A stretch of DNA of 64,000 nucleotides from assembly GCF_017068395.1 (NCBI RefSeq), contig NZ_CP070619.1, forward strand, positions 5,084,001 to 5,148,000, written 5' to 3'. The DNA comes from Rhodococcus pseudokoreensis (lineage in GTDB: Bacteria > Actinomycetota > Actinomycetes > Mycobacteriales > Mycobacteriaceae). This document shows, one piece after another, positions 45,147 through 56,105 of the stretch (positions are counted from its first letter, which is position 1; every line of letters begins with the position of its first letter). The notes under the pieces were generated by a model. It was not told the origin of the DNA and did not search any database. It saw only the letters and a program-made list of their open reading frames with translations. A program made the position numbers and the translations under genes.

Positions 45147-46373
45147 TCAGACGAGCTGATCGAGTGCGATCTCGAACGCGGTACCGGCGATCCCGGTCGG
45201 CTGCGAAGAACGGGCGAAGCAGCGCTCGAGCGCCGTCGCGACGGTGGCGGAGACGTCACCGAAGATCGCCTCGTCCGACACCTCGACGTCGCCCTCCATC
45301 AGCAGCGCGAACGCCCGGGCCATGCCGCAGTTGGCGATGAAGTCGGGGACGACGGCGACGCTCTTGTCGGCGTACTCGTAGGTGGGGCCGTAGAAGATCT
45401 CGTCGTCCGCGAACGGCACGTTGGCGCCGCTCGCGACCACTTCGAGGCCACCTTCGATCAACCGGTCGACCTGCTCGCGGGTCACCAGACGCGACGCGGC
45501 GCAGGGCAGGAAGATCTCGGCGCCGGAACCCCAGATCGTCTCGTCGATCTCCTCGAACGGCACCATGCCGGGGGCGCGGAGTTCGTTGCCCTCCTTCGCC
45601 AGGAACAGCGCGCGGATCTGTTCGAAGTCGTAGCCGTCGGTGTTCGACAGCCCGCCGTTGCGGTCGAGGATCCCGACGATCCGGGCACCCGACTGCGCCA
45701 GGTAGTACGCGGCCGCGGCGCCGACGTTGCCCCAGCCCTGCATGATGACCCGCTTGCCTGCCAGTTCTCCGCCGTACACGCGGTAGTAGTGCCGCACCGA
45801 TTCGGCGACGCCCCAGCCGGTGATCAGGTCGGACACCGTGTACTTGGCCTGCGGATCGGGCGTGAACCGCGCATCCTCGACGACCTTCGCGACACCCAGC
45901 CGCAGCTGCCCGACCCGCTGCACCCGCTCCCGGTCGCTGGCCGCGAAGTGCCCGTTGACGACGCCTTCCTGCGGATGCCACAGCCCGTAGCTCTCGGTGA
46001 TCGGCACGACCTCGGCCATCTCGTCGACGTTCAGGTCGCCGCCGGTGCCGTAGTACGACTTGAGCAGCGGGGTCACGGCCTTGAACCAGCGGCGCAGCAC
46101 CTCGTCCTTGCGCGGGTCGGTCGGGTCGAAGTCGATGCCCGACTTCGCGCCGCCGATGGCAGGACCCGAGACGGTGAACTTGACCTCCATGGTCTTCGCG
46201 AGCGATTCCACCTCGCGCCGATCGAGACCGCGACGCATCCGGGTGCCGCCGCCGGCAGCGCCGCCGCGTAGCGAGTTGATCACCGTCCACCCGCGGGCGG
46301 AGGTCTCCGTGTCGTGCCACTCGAAGACGATCTCGGGGGCCTTCTCTTCGAATCGGGTGAGCAGATTCTTCAT
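45147..46373 (-). CDS. Glu/Leu/Phe/Val dehydrogenase
   Basis: A 408-residue amino acid dehydrogenase converting an amino acid to its 2-oxo acid with NAD(P). GPAIGGAKSGIDFDP has the catalytic Lys. Further blocks are GTGGDLNVDEMAEV, VIMQGWGNVGAAAAYYLAQSG (Rossmann GxGxxG), VVASGANVPF and VVPDFIANCG. The early RGWTVINSLRGGAAGGGTRM block matches the leucine/valine/glutamate family, not PheDH alone. It is the first gene of an operon with the amino-acid permease. The Lrp regulator is upstream on the same strand, 205 bases away, and probably controls it. Confidence 0.92.
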   Translation of the reverse strand: MKNLLTRFEEKAPEIVFEWHDTETSARGWTVINSLRGGAAGGGTRMRRGLDRREVESLAKTMEVKFTVSGPAIGGAKSGIDFDPTDPRKDEVLRRWFKAVTPLLKSYYGTGGDLNVDEMAEVVPITESYGLWHPQEGVVNGHFAASDRERVQRVGQLRLGVAKVVEDARFTPDPQAKYTVSDLITGWGVAESVRHYYRVYGGELAGKRVIMQGWGNVGAAAAYYLAQSGARIVGILDRNGGLSNTDGYDFEQIRALFLAKEGNELRAPGMVPFEEIDETIWGSGAEIFLPCAASRLVTREQVDRLIEGGLEVVASGANVPFADDEIFYGPTYEYADKSVAVVPDFIANCGMARAFALLMEGDVEVSDEAIFGDVSATVATALERCFARSSQPTGIAGTAFEIALDQLV

Positions 46374-46578
46374 GGCTTCTCTCGGTTTCTCGACTGCCGG
46401 ACTCGGGGCGATCCGGTCGGAATCCGGCCGGTACCCGCGCTGTTACGGCGATCACTGTGGTGGCCGCCACTCGTGCGCCGCAACCGGGCGGCCGGCAGGT
46501 AGCCGCGGTGAACACCACCGGGAAAGAAGTTCCAGAATTTTCTATTCAGTTTGTGCAGCAGAGCCGGTGATCGTGGTG

Positions 46579-47106
46579 CTAATCCGGTTCCGCGGGCGTC
46601 GTGCGGTAGGCCGGGGCCTTCGCCGAACGCGGTCGGTCCAGCGTCCGCAGCAGGGGCATCGACCGGTAGGGGACGATCACCGACAGCACCATCACGCTGG
46701 TGGATCGTGCGACGACGCTCGACTTGTTCAGGTCGATCAGGGTCTGCTGCAGCCCTAGATGGGAACCGGCGGCGATACGGCACAGGATGTCCCCGGAACC
46801 GGTGGTCGCGAACGCCTCGAGCACCCCGGGGATCGATTCGAGTTCCGAGGTCACCGAGTCGAGTGCGCCCTGCGCCGTCTCCAGCGTGACGAACGCCTGC
46901 ACGTCGAACCCCGCGGCGGCGATGTCGAGGCGCGGCTCGTATCCGGCGATCACGCCCGACTCCTCCAGTTTGCGCACCCGAGCCTGGACGGTGGCCCGCG
47001 CCACCTTGAGCCGGCGCGACAGTTCCAGCACGCCGGCCTTCGGGTCGTCGTGCATGGCGTCGAGGAGGGCGAAGTCGAGTTCGTCCAACTGCACAGCGTC
47101 CTTCAT
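46579..47106 (-). CDS. Lrp/AsnC-family regulator
   Basis: A 175-residue regulator. The N-terminal winged helix-turn-helix LDELDFALLDAMHDDPKAGVLELSRRLKVARATVQARVRKLEESGVI is followed by the RAM ligand domain (AFVTLETAQGALDSVTSELES, GSGDILCRIAA). It may respond to an amino acid. It is divergent from the HPPD gene (tyrosine catabolism) and upstream of the dehydrogenase/permease genes, so it is well placed to control amino acid use in both directions. Confidence 0.92.
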   Translation of the reverse strand: MKDAVQLDELDFALLDAMHDDPKAGVLELSRRLKVARATVQARVRKLEESGVIAGYEPRLDIAAAGFDVQAFVTLETAQGALDSVTSELESIPGVLEAFATTGSGDILCRIAAGSHLGLQQTLIDLNKSSVVARSTSVMVLSVIVPYRSMPLLRTLDRPRSAKAPAYRTTPAEPD

Positions 47107-47136
47107 GGCCAGACCTCTCCGAGCGAATTCAACTAG

Positions 47137-47164
47137 TCCGACTGTATAAGAAATGTGACTCGGA
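47137..47164. promoter_or_regulatory. Inverted repeat in the lrp/hpd divergent promoter
   Basis: TCCGA (47137-47141) and TCGGA (47160-47164) with an AT-rich 18-base spacer (centre CTGTATAAGAAATGTGAC). Weak evidence for an Lrp-type site. Confidence 0.25.
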
Positions 47165-47218
47165 GGCCGCCGAAGGTGGCAGTGCGGCTAGGTTCTGCTG
47201 GCTCGGTTGCCTACGTGA

Positions 47219-48493
<1,275 letters not shown>

Positions 48494-48561
48494 GCGAGAG
48501 CCGATGAGCGGGTGCGGCGACTTTCCCGCGGGATCGGTGCCGTCGAGAATACGATGACGCC

Positions 48562-50109
48562 ATGAGCCCTACCGAGGCAGTGGTGGCCGGGGCCGGGCCG
48601 ACCGGTCTCACGCTCGCTCTGGAACTGGCGCGGCGTGGCGTCGAGGTGCGGATCCTCGACAAGTCGCCCGAGCCGTTCGCGGGTTCGCGCGGAAAGGGAT
48701 TGACCGCGCGCAGCCAGGAGGTGATGGACGATCTCGGCATCGTCGACGACGTCGAAGCGGCCGGGTTCCGTCACCTCCCCAGCCGGGTCGCGGTCCGCGG
48801 ACAGGTGGTGAGCGACGGCGACCCGCACGCGGACCTGAGCCCCACGCCCGATCGGCCCTACGACAGCGGGCTGATGATCCCGCAGTGGCAGACCGAGCGG
48901 ATTCTGCGAGAACGGCTCTCGGAGTTCGGGATCGACGTGGAGCGTGGCGTCGAGGTGGTCGGATTCGAGCAGACCACCGACAAGGTGACGGTCCGGCTCG
49001 CCGGCGGCGGGACCATCATCGCGCGCTACCTCGTCGGCTGCGACGGCGGGCGCAGCGCGGTGCGCAAGGCGCTCGGAGTGTCGTTCGAGGGAACGGGCGG
49101 CATCGAGGGCATGCTTCTCGGCGACGTGGCCGTCGACGGTCTGGTCCCCGATCGCTGGTACCAGTGGACGCACCCCGAGAAGGGATTCGTCGCGTTGTGC
49201 CCGTTCCGCGGCATCAACTCCTGGCAGTTCCAGGGGGTGCCGTTCGCGGACTTCGACGAGCAGGGGAACCTGCCCGCGCCGTCGCTGGACTACTTCCAGC
49301 GCGTTCTCGACGACGTCGCCTGCGATCCCGGCGTGCGACTGTCCGCGCCGACGTGGCTGTCCACCTGGCATGTGAACGTGCGCATGGTGGACCGTTTCCG
49401 CGACGGCCGGGTGTTCCTCGCCGGGGACGCCGCGCACGTGCATCCACCCGCCGGCGGGCTCGGGATGAACACCGGAATCCAGGACGCCTACAACCTCGGC
49501 TGGAAACTCGCGCTCGTCCTGGCCGGGTCCGCGGATCCGTCGCTCCTCGACACGTATCAGGAGGAGCGGTTTCCGCTCGCCCGCTGGACGCTCGGGGTGA
49601 GCAGCGAGGGCCTGCAGAAGGTGGCCGCCAGCCTCGGGCAGGAGGACTCGCAGGGCCTGGGCGTCGCGGTCACCGAGGACGGCCAGCAACTCGGTTTCGG
49701 CTACCCGTGGAGTTCGCTGTCCCGGGACGGGGACGTGACGACGGGCGTCCGTGCCGGTGACCGCGCACCCGACGCGCCGTGCCTGAGCCCGGACGGCACC
49801 CCGCTGCGACTGTTCGACGTCTTCCGCGGGACGCACTTCACGGTTCTCGGGTTCGACGGCGGGCCCCGGCACGCCCTGCAGACCCTGGCCGAAGACGCGC
49901 CCGACGACGTGAAATACGTGGTGGTGGGTGATTCCCGCGGCCCCGGCGTGGACGTCGTCGACGACCGCGGTTTCGCGCGTAGCGCCTACGGGCCACACGG
50001 TGGCACGCTGGTGGTGGTGCGCCCCGACGGTTACGTCGCGCTCACCGCCCCGGCCACCGCGACCGACGACGTCATCGACTACCTCGGCTGCCTGGTGGGG
50101 AGATCGTGA
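48562..50109 (+). CDS. FAD-dependent aromatic monooxygenase (group A)
   Basis: A 515-residue flavoprotein hydroxylase. AVVAGAGPTGLTLALELARRG (GxGxxG), the DG motif in YLVGCDGGRSAVRK, and the GD motif in GRVFLAGDAAHVHPPAGGLGMNTGIQDAYNLGWKLA (about 288) are clear. A C-terminal thioredoxin-like extension (FRGTHFTVLGFDGGP) matches the phenol-hydroxylase/MhpA type. It probably hydroxylates a phenolic or indole-like ring. It follows hpd in the same direction with 68 bases between them, so aromatic amino acid catabolites are attractive substrates. Confidence 0.9.
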   Translation: MSPTEAVVAGAGPTGLTLALELARRGVEVRILDKSPEPFAGSRGKGLTARSQEVMDDLGIVDDVEAAGFRHLPSRVAVRGQVVSDGDPHADLSPTPDRPYDSGLMIPQWQTERILRERLSEFGIDVERGVEVVGFEQTTDKVTVRLAGGGTIIARYLVGCDGGRSAVRKALGVSFEGTGGIEGMLLGDVAVDGLVPDRWYQWTHPEKGFVALCPFRGINSWQFQGVPFADFDEQGNLPAPSLDYFQRVLDDVACDPGVRLSAPTWLSTWHVNVRMVDRFRDGRVFLAGDAAHVHPPAGGLGMNTGIQDAYNLGWKLALVLAGSADPSLLDTYQEERFPLARWTLGVSSEGLQKVAASLGQEDSQGLGVAVTEDGQQLGFGYPWSSLSRDGDVTTGVRAGDRAPDAPCLSPDGTPLRLFDVFRGTHFTVLGFDGGPRHALQTLAEDAPDDVKYVVVGDSRGPGVDVVDDRGFARSAYGPHGGTLVVVRPDGYVALTAPATATDDVIDYLGCLVGRS

Positions 50110-50123
50110 CGAAAGGCTGAACG

Positions 50124-52499
50124 ATGCGTCACAAGGACGAGGAACTCGACTACGACGAGGCCGACCTGGAGGTCGGGCACCCGAAGGATCATGCGGCCGG
50201 GCCGACCGCTGTCGCGGTGTCGATGAAACGCGCGCTCGAACAGATGGGTGTGGTCCGCACCGCCGAGACGTTGCTGCGGCTGAACCAGGCCGAGGGCTTC
50301 GACTGCATGAGTTGCGCGTGGCCCGACCCCGACCCGGGGCACCGCCACGCCGCGGAGTTCTGCGAGAACGGCGCCAAGGCGGTGGCGGAGGAGGCGACGC
50401 GGGACCGGGCGACCCCCGAATTCTTCGCCCGCCACAGTATCGCCGAACTCGACTGCCACAGCGAGCACTGGCTGGGGCAGCAGGGCCGGATCACCCATCC
50501 GATGGTGAAGCGGCCCGGCGAAACCCACTACGAGCCCATCGAATGGGACGAGGCCTTCGCGCTGATCGGCGACCAGCTGAACGCCCTGGACAGTCCCGAC
50601 GAGGCGATCTTCTACACCTCCGGCCGGGCGTCCAACGAGGCCGCGTTCGCGTACCAGCTGTTCGTCCGCGCGTTCGGGACGAACAATCTGCCCGACTGTT
50701 CCAACATGTGCCACGAATCGACCAGCATCGCGCTGCAGGAGTCGATCGGCATCGGCAAGGCCAGCGTCACGATGGACGACGTGTATCAGGCGAAACTGAT
50801 TGTCCTGCAGGGTCAGAACCCGGGAACGAACCATCCGCGGATGCTGTCGGCGCTGGAGAAGGCCAAGCAGAACGGCGCGAAGATCCTGTCGATCAATCCG
50901 CTGCGCGAGGCGGGGCTCGTCAACTTCAAGAATCCGCAGACACCCCGCGGCATGGTGGGTCCCGGCACCGACCTGTCCGACCTGCATCTGCCCATCGCGC
51001 TGAACGGCGACCTCGCCCTCCTCCAGGCGTTCGGATCACTGCTCGTCGAATGGGACGCCCTCGACCACGAATTCATCGACCGGCACACGATCGGGTTCGA
51101 GTTGTGGAAGCAGCACGTCACCGATCTCGACTGGGACGTCGTCACCCGGACGACCGAACTGTCGCGGGAACAGATCACCGACGCGGCCCTGCTGCTGCGG
51201 GATTCCGATGCCACCGTGTTCTGCTGGGCGATGGGGCTCACCCAGCACCACAACTCGGTGGCGATCGTCAAGGAAGTCGCCAATATCGCTTTCGCGCAGG
51301 GCAACATCGGGAAACCCGGCGCCGGGCTGCTGCCGGTGCGCGGGCACTCGAACGTGCAGGGCGACCGCACGATGGGGATCTGGGAGCGTCCGCCGCGGCA
51401 TTTCCTGGATGCGCTCGCGAAGGAGTTCGACTTCGACCCGCCGCGCGAGAACGGCTACGACACCGTCGATTCGATCCGGGCCATGCGCGACGGCAAGGCC
51501 CACTTCTTCCTCGGGCTGGGCGGCAACTTCGTCCAGGCGGCCCCGGACACCGACGTCACCGCCGCCGCCCTGCGCAAGACCCGGATGACGGTCCACGTCT
51601 CGACGAAGATCAACCGCTCGCATCTCGTGTGCGGTGACACGGCCCTGATCCTGCCGACGCGGGGACGCACCGAGCAGGACGTCCAGGCCGGTGGGCCGCA
51701 GTTCATTTCCGTCGAGGACTCGGTGTGCTCGGTTCATGCCTCCCGGGGTCCGCTGAAACCCGCAAGTCCCCAACTCGATTCGGAGGTGGGTATTGTCACG
51801 CGCATCGCCGAGGCGACGATCGGCGACCGCTACGGCATCGAGTGGAAGAAGATGCGGGACGACTACGCGAACATCCGCCTGCACATCTCGCGGGTGGTGC
51901 CCGGATGCGAAGGGTACGAGGTGAACGTCCGCAAGCCGGGCGGGTTCGTCCTTCCGCACCCGCCGCGCGACTCCCGGACGTTCCCCACCCACTCGGGGCG
52001 CGCCGAATTCGCGGTGTCCCCGATCGACGTGCTGCAGGTGCCCCCGCGGCACGTGATCCTGCAGACGATCCGCAGCCACGACCAGTTCAACACCACGATC
52101 TACGGGCTCAGCGATCGGTACCGCGGCATCGAGGGCGGGCGCCGCGTGATCTTCCTGCACCACGACGACATCGCGGCCCTCGGGTTCGACGACGGCGACA
52201 TGGTCGACCTCTTCACCCACTGGGACGGCGACGACCGCGTCCGCTGCGCCCACGACTTTCGGATCGTCGAATACGACACCCCCCGGGGCTCCGCCGCCGC
52301 CTACTACCCGGAGACCAATCCGCTGGTGCCGCTCGATTCCACGGCGACCGGCAGCAACTGCCCCACCTCGAAGTCCGTCGTCGTCTCCCTGGAGCATGCA
52401 GGCAAGTACAGCGCCGAATGCCCACCCGGGGCGGGTCAGGACGAGGTCGGATCGGACCAGGTCCACAAGTCGCACCCCCAGCCGGAGCACCTCTCCTGA
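50124..52499 (+). CDS. FdhF/YdeP-family molybdopterin oxidoreductase
   Basis: A 791-residue molybdopterin-dependent oxidoreductase of the YdeP type. Possible iron-sulfur ligands C61, C64 and C80 (CMSCAWPDP, then FCENGAKAVAEEAT) are near the N-terminus. The molybdopterin-binding core has YTSGRASNEAAFAYQLFVRA, GTNNLPDCSNMCHESTSIAL, HSNVQGDRTMGI and HVSTKINRSHLV. E. coli YdeP is linked to acid resistance; substrates are unknown. It starts 14 bases after the monooxygenase stop. A tandem hairpin repeat follows within two bases of its stop. Confidence 0.88.
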   Translation: MRHKDEELDYDEADLEVGHPKDHAAGPTAVAVSMKRALEQMGVVRTAETLLRLNQAEGFDCMSCAWPDPDPGHRHAAEFCENGAKAVAEEATRDRATPEFFARHSIAELDCHSEHWLGQQGRITHPMVKRPGETHYEPIEWDEAFALIGDQLNALDSPDEAIFYTSGRASNEAAFAYQLFVRAFGTNNLPDCSNMCHESTSIALQESIGIGKASVTMDDVYQAKLIVLQGQNPGTNHPRMLSALEKAKQNGAKILSINPLREAGLVNFKNPQTPRGMVGPGTDLSDLHLPIALNGDLALLQAFGSLLVEWDALDHEFIDRHTIGFELWKQHVTDLDWDVVTRTTELSREQITDAALLLRDSDATVFCWAMGLTQHHNSVAIVKEVANIAFAQGNIGKPGAGLLPVRGHSNVQGDRTMGIWERPPRHFLDALAKEFDFDPPRENGYDTVDSIRAMRDGKAHFFLGLGGNFVQAAPDTDVTAAALRKTRMTVHVSTKINRSHLVCGDTALILPTRGRTEQDVQAGGPQFISVEDSVCSVHASRGPLKPASPQLDSEVGIVTRIAEATIGDRYGIEWKKMRDDYANIRLHISRVVPGCEGYEVNVRKPGGFVLPHPPRDSRTFPTHSGRAEFAVSPIDVLQVPPRHVILQTIRSHDQFNTTIYGLSDRYRGIEGGRRVIFLHHDDIAALGFDDGDMVDLFTHWDGDDRVRCAHDFRIVEYDTPRGSAAAYYPETNPLVPLDSTATGSNCPTSKSVVVSLEHAGKYSAECPPGAGQDEVGSDQVHKSHPQPEHLS

Positions 52500-52500
52500 C

Positions 52501-52588
52501 GTGAGTGGCAAAGTATGCCCCGGCACGCTTTCCCACTCACCTGCCCAGGTGAGTGGCAAAGTGTGCTCGGGCACGCATTCCCACTCAC
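52501..52588. repeat. Tandem pair of 40-bp palindromic (REP-like) hairpins
   Basis: Two 40-base units, 52501-52540 and 52549-52588, both start GTGAGTGGCAAAGT and end CCCACTCAC, and each folds on itself. They differ at only five positions, all in the inner part. The pair lies between the oxidoreductase (+) and a membrane protein (-), so it may also act as a two-way terminator. The conserved ends with variable centre are typical of repetitive extragenic palindromes. Confidence 0.85.
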
Positions 52589-52606
52589 GTACGCGGGAGA
52601 TCCGGG

Positions 52607-53374
52607 TCAGCCCCTGTCCCGGTCACGCAGGTAGGCAGCCAGCGGTGCGTGGCGTTGTATGCGTGACAGGGCGATTCGCCGTGCCACCACCCACATCAGC
52701 GCGGAGATGACGACGGCGAGGACGACGCACAACGCGAAGTCCGCGGTGCCCATCCGCGTGTGCACGTCGTCCGGACGCACGAGGTGCCACAGCACGACCG
52801 GGACGACGGCGATGGCCGCCGAGAACGCGGGGAACACCCCGTACGGCACCACCAGCAGGATCATCCACCGGACGACGACGGTGCGCCACCGGGCACGTTG
52901 TTCCCATCGCCACCGCAGCGGCCGCTGGTGATACGGGAAGTACACCCCGACCAGGCTCGACCCGGCGAGCGCACCGAACGGGCACAGCGCCACCGCAACC
53001 ACCACGACCGCGGTGAACAGCCAGTCCTGGTCGGCGAAACCCACCGCGATCGCGATGGTCGCGCAGATCGGGGCGATCAGCATCCACAGCGCCACCGCCT
53101 TCGCGCCGAGCATCGCACCCAGCGCGTCCCGGTCGTCGAGTGCGGCGAGAACCCGCTCGCGATCCGGCGCCAGCACGTTGGTGGCGGTGACGTCGGCGTA
53201 CATCCAGCCGGCCAGCGCCAACGCGAAACCCGACGGCCCGGTCCACTCGAACAACCAGCTCCGCGGCAGCAGGAACCAGGCCCCGATCATCAGGACGGCA
53301 TTGAACACAACGGTCGCGAGCGTGTCTGCCGGGTTGCGCCAGATTCTGATCCACTCCGCACGAAGAGCGGCCAT
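52607..53374 (-). CDS. Uncharacterised membrane protein (possible ABC-2 permease-like)
   Basis: A 255-residue protein with about six hydrophobic segments (LATVVFNAVLMIGAWFLL, ALWMLIAPICATIAIAVG, LFTAVVVVAVALCPFGALAG, WMILLVVPYGVFPAFSAAIAVVPVVLW and others). The N-terminal MAALRAEWIRIWRNPADTL resembles ABC-2-type permeases. No ATPase gene is adjacent. The start at 53374 is preferred by homology pattern, but no ribosome site is clear. Function is unassigned. Confidence 0.65.
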   Translation of the reverse strand: MAALRAEWIRIWRNPADTLATVVFNAVLMIGAWFLLPRSWLFEWTGPSGFALALAGWMYADVTATNVLAPDRERVLAALDDRDALGAMLGAKAVALWMLIAPICATIAIAVGFADQDWLFTAVVVVAVALCPFGALAGSSLVGVYFPYHQRPLRWRWEQRARWRTVVVRWMILLVVPYGVFPAFSAAIAVVPVVLWHLVRPDDVHTRMGTADFALCVVLAVVISALMWVVARRIALSRIQRHAPLAAYLRDRDRG

Positions 53375-53554
53375 GCCATTCAGCGTAAGGCGTCGGGCAT
53401 GCCGCCGGAGCGTGTCGGCAGGATCCCGGACGAACGATCCCATGGCCGGGTGTCCCGAGTCTCACTCGGATCCGCTCGTGACCCCCACCACTTGATTTTA
53501 AAGATAATACATAATAGTTTTGCGCGACAAGGTGGCGATGGAGAGGGCTTGACT

Positions 53555-54964
53555 GTGGCGCAGAAACGCGAGTTACCCGTTCGGCGGGGGACCCCCAAGA
53601 GTGCGAAGAAGGTCGGAGCGGCCGTCGTCGTCGGAACCACATTGGAGTGGTTCGACTTCTACCTGTACGCATCGATGGCGGCACTGGTGTTCGGCAAAGT
53701 GTTCTTCCCGTCGGCGAATTCGTCGGCCAGCACGCTCGCGGCGTTCTCCACGTTCGCGGTCGGATTCCTGGCCCGGCCGTTGGGTGGCGTCCTGTTCGGA
53801 ATTCTGGGTGACCGCATCGGTCGCAAGGCGGTGCTGTCGATCAGCCTGCTGATCATGGGTATCGCGTCGGGGCTCATCGGACTCGTGCCCTCATACGCGG
53901 CGATCGGTGTGGCGGCGCCGGCGCTGCTGATCATCCTGCGGATCCTGCAAGGCTTCGGTGCGAGCGCCGAACTGGGCAGTGCCATCACGGCGGTGTACGA
54001 GCATGCCGACGAGAAGAGCAAGGGCAAATACGCCGCGTACCCGGTGATGGGCGCACAGATCGGCCTGCTGGCGGCGTCGCTCGCGGTCGCGGGGATCACG
54101 AGCCTCGACGACGAAGCCCTGTACACCTGGGGATGGCGGGTGCCGTTCGTCGCGAGTTTCGCGATCGTCATCGTGGGCTACTGGATTCGCCGAACGATGC
54201 CCGAGTCGGAGGAATTCGAACGCGTGGCAACCGAGGCGCGGCAACGCAAGGGCCTCGACGTCCTGCGAGATCTGTTGCGCGGCAACTGGCGTGGCCTTCT
54301 CGTGGTCGCGGCCGTGTACGGCGGGTACTCCGCCATCTCGTACACCTTCAAGACGTTCTCGCTGTCCTACCTCGCGGAATTTCAGGGCGTGGCGAAGAAC
54401 GTCGGCGCCCTCGGGGTGACGTTCGCGAGCATCGCGGCGATCGCCGCGTGTCCGCTCATCGGGCGACTGTCCGACCGCGTGGACATCCGCAGGGTCATGA
54501 TCGGCGGCGCGATCGGGGTCGCATTGATGGCCTTCCCGGCGTTCTGGCTGTTCGACACGGGCCGATCCCCGCTCATCTGGGGTGTCATGGTCGTGACCAC
54601 GGGTGTCCTGGCACCGATGATCATGGTCGCGGCGAGCCCGTACATGGCCCGGCAGTTCCCCACCGAGTTGCGCGCGTCGGGCATCGGCACGGGCCGTGAG
54701 GTCAGCGGCGCCGCCGCGGGAGGCCTGGCCCCGATTCTCGCGTTGACCATGGTCACCGTGTCGCCCACGCACTCGACGTGGGGTGTATCGCTGCTGATCA
54801 TCGGGTGCGCGGTGCTGGTGATCGGCGGCGGGCTGTTCGATCAGTCCCGTCGGCTGACACGCGACGCGAACGTACCGGCGGAGGCCCTGGATCCCGCAAC
54901 CTCGCCGGTCCCGGCGCCGATTGGGGACACTGTCGTGGCGCACCAGGATGCACAGCGAGCGTAG
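53555..54964 (+). CDS. MFS transporter, metabolite:H+ symporter (MHS) family
   Basis: A 469-residue, 12-helix major facilitator. GTTLEWFDFYLYASMAALVFGKVFFP is the MHS family's first helix. GILGDRIGRKAVLSIS is the conserved loop 2-3 motif, and LRILQGFGASAELGSAITAVYEHA the helix-4 block. MHS members take up organic acids such as shikimate, ketoglutarate, proline-betaine or dicarboxylates. GTG 53555 (or TTG 53549) follows GGAGAGGG. It is 20 bases upstream of the LuxR-type gene, suggesting uptake linked to the downstream carboxylase-like operon. Confidence 0.9.
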   Translation: MAQKRELPVRRGTPKSAKKVGAAVVVGTTLEWFDFYLYASMAALVFGKVFFPSANSSASTLAAFSTFAVGFLARPLGGVLFGILGDRIGRKAVLSISLLIMGIASGLIGLVPSYAAIGVAAPALLIILRILQGFGASAELGSAITAVYEHADEKSKGKYAAYPVMGAQIGLLAASLAVAGITSLDDEALYTWGWRVPFVASFAIVIVGYWIRRTMPESEEFERVATEARQRKGLDVLRDLLRGNWRGLLVVAAVYGGYSAISYTFKTFSLSYLAEFQGVAKNVGALGVTFASIAAIAACPLIGRLSDRVDIRRVMIGGAIGVALMAFPAFWLFDTGRSPLIWGVMVVTTGVLAPMIMVAASPYMARQFPTELRASGIGTGREVSGAAAGGLAPILALTMVTVSPTHSTWGVSLLIIGCAVLVIGGGLFDQSRRLTRDANVPAEALDPATSPVPAPIGDTVVAHQDAQRA

Positions 54965-54983
54965 GCCACCGAGGGAGTCGAAG

Positions 54984-56093
54984 ATGCGCAACTCGTCGAG
55001 CCGGCAGAACGGTGCCGCGGTGCAGGATGCGGTCGCCGCGATCGCCCACGACGTGGGCGTGCTGCTGGACCGCGATCTCAGCGCTCCGCAGCCGACGGGC
55101 GCATGCTCCGACCGGCAGACGCTGGGTCGGCTGTGGGACCTCGTGACCGCGGAGATGCTGCGCGCGATCGGCGATCGCGGCTCGTCGTCGGACGTCCTCA
55201 CTTCCCTGACGGAGATGCTCGGCCGCATACGCGAGGCGGAGGCGGCGGTGGCACGGTGGGGGCCGACCGACCCCGCAGAAGTGCTTGCCAGGGTGCAGTC
55301 GGCGCTGGCACGGGTCGGCGACGCGCAGACCGTCGACGCGCTGCTGGCGCGGGCTCCCGAGGCGGTGTGCAGCCTCGGCTTCGATCGTGCGCTGCTGTCG
55401 ACGGTGGATGGGGCGTGGCGGTTGCACTCGATGCATGTCGTCCGGGACCCGCGCTGGGCGGAGGAGATCGTCGCGGTGGGCAGGGAGAACCCGCCGGTGC
55501 TCGACCGCACGCTCGTCGAGAACGACACGGTGACCGGCGCCCGCGCGACGCTCGTCCACGAGGTGCAGGACAACCCGCGCGTCAACCGCCCACTCGCCGA
55601 GATCACCAAGTCTTCGTCGTACGGCATCGCGCCGCTGGTGGTCGAAGGCGACGTCGTCGGCCTGGTGCACGGCGACTGCTATCACCAGCAACGCAATCTC
55701 ACGGCCGTCGATCAGGCGCTGTTATCGACGTTCGCGGAGGGAATGAGTCAGAACCTGTCGAGAGTCACTGTGTTGGAGGGGCTTACAGCCGTGCGCACGC
55801 AGCTGGACGGGCTCGGACGCTGGAACAAGGCCACCGCACCGGGGGTGGCGAAGTCCGTCGCGCTCGGACGCGACGACGATTCCGTCCTCACTCGCCGGGA
55901 GGTGCAGATCGTCCGACTCATGGCGGACGGCGACTCCAACGGCAGGATCGCCCGGAGACTGGTCATCTCCGAGGGGACCGTCAAAACCCACATCACCCGG
56001 ATCCTGCGCAAGCTGGGCGCATCCAATCGGGCCGAGGCCGTGTCGATCTGGCTGCGCAACGCCGACCGCACGCACACTGCACCGCAAGGCTGA
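54984..56093 (+). CDS. GAF-LuxR transcriptional regulator
   Basis: A 369-residue protein. The central GAF-like sensor has LLARAPEAVCSLGFDRALLSTVDGAWRLHSMHV and VVEGDVVGLVHGDCY. The C-terminal LuxR helix-turn-helix is LTRREVQIVRLMADGDSNGRIARRLVISEGTVKTHITRILRKLGASNRAEAV (about 310-360). Such proteins activate catabolic operons upon ligand binding. ATG 54984 follows GAGGGAG. It sits between the transporter and the HyuA-like gene; an inverted repeat at 56106-56123 is a candidate binding site. Confidence 0.9.
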   Translation: MRNSSSRQNGAAVQDAVAAIAHDVGVLLDRDLSAPQPTGACSDRQTLGRLWDLVTAEMLRAIGDRGSSSDVLTSLTEMLGRIREAEAAVARWGPTDPAEVLARVQSALARVGDAQTVDALLARAPEAVCSLGFDRALLSTVDGAWRLHSMHVVRDPRWAEEIVAVGRENPPVLDRTLVENDTVTGARATLVHEVQDNPRVNRPLAEITKSSSYGIAPLVVEGDVVGLVHGDCYHQQRNLTAVDQALLSTFAEGMSQNLSRVTVLEGLTAVRTQLDGLGRWNKATAPGVAKSVALGRDDDSVLTRREVQIVRLMADGDSNGRIARRLVISEGTVKTHITRILRKLGASNRAEAVSIWLRNADRTHTAPQG

Positions 56094-56105
56094 CACCAGC
56101 CGAAA

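Noticed and set aside
43559..45340. 593-codon plus-strand frame rich in Arg, His, Gly and Asp
   Set aside because: Antisense to the amino-acid permease; composition is that of a complementary-strand artefact.
52501..52588. CRISPR array
   Set aside because: Only two units with an 8-base gap, each self-complementary, and no cas genes. It fits a palindromic repeat family better.
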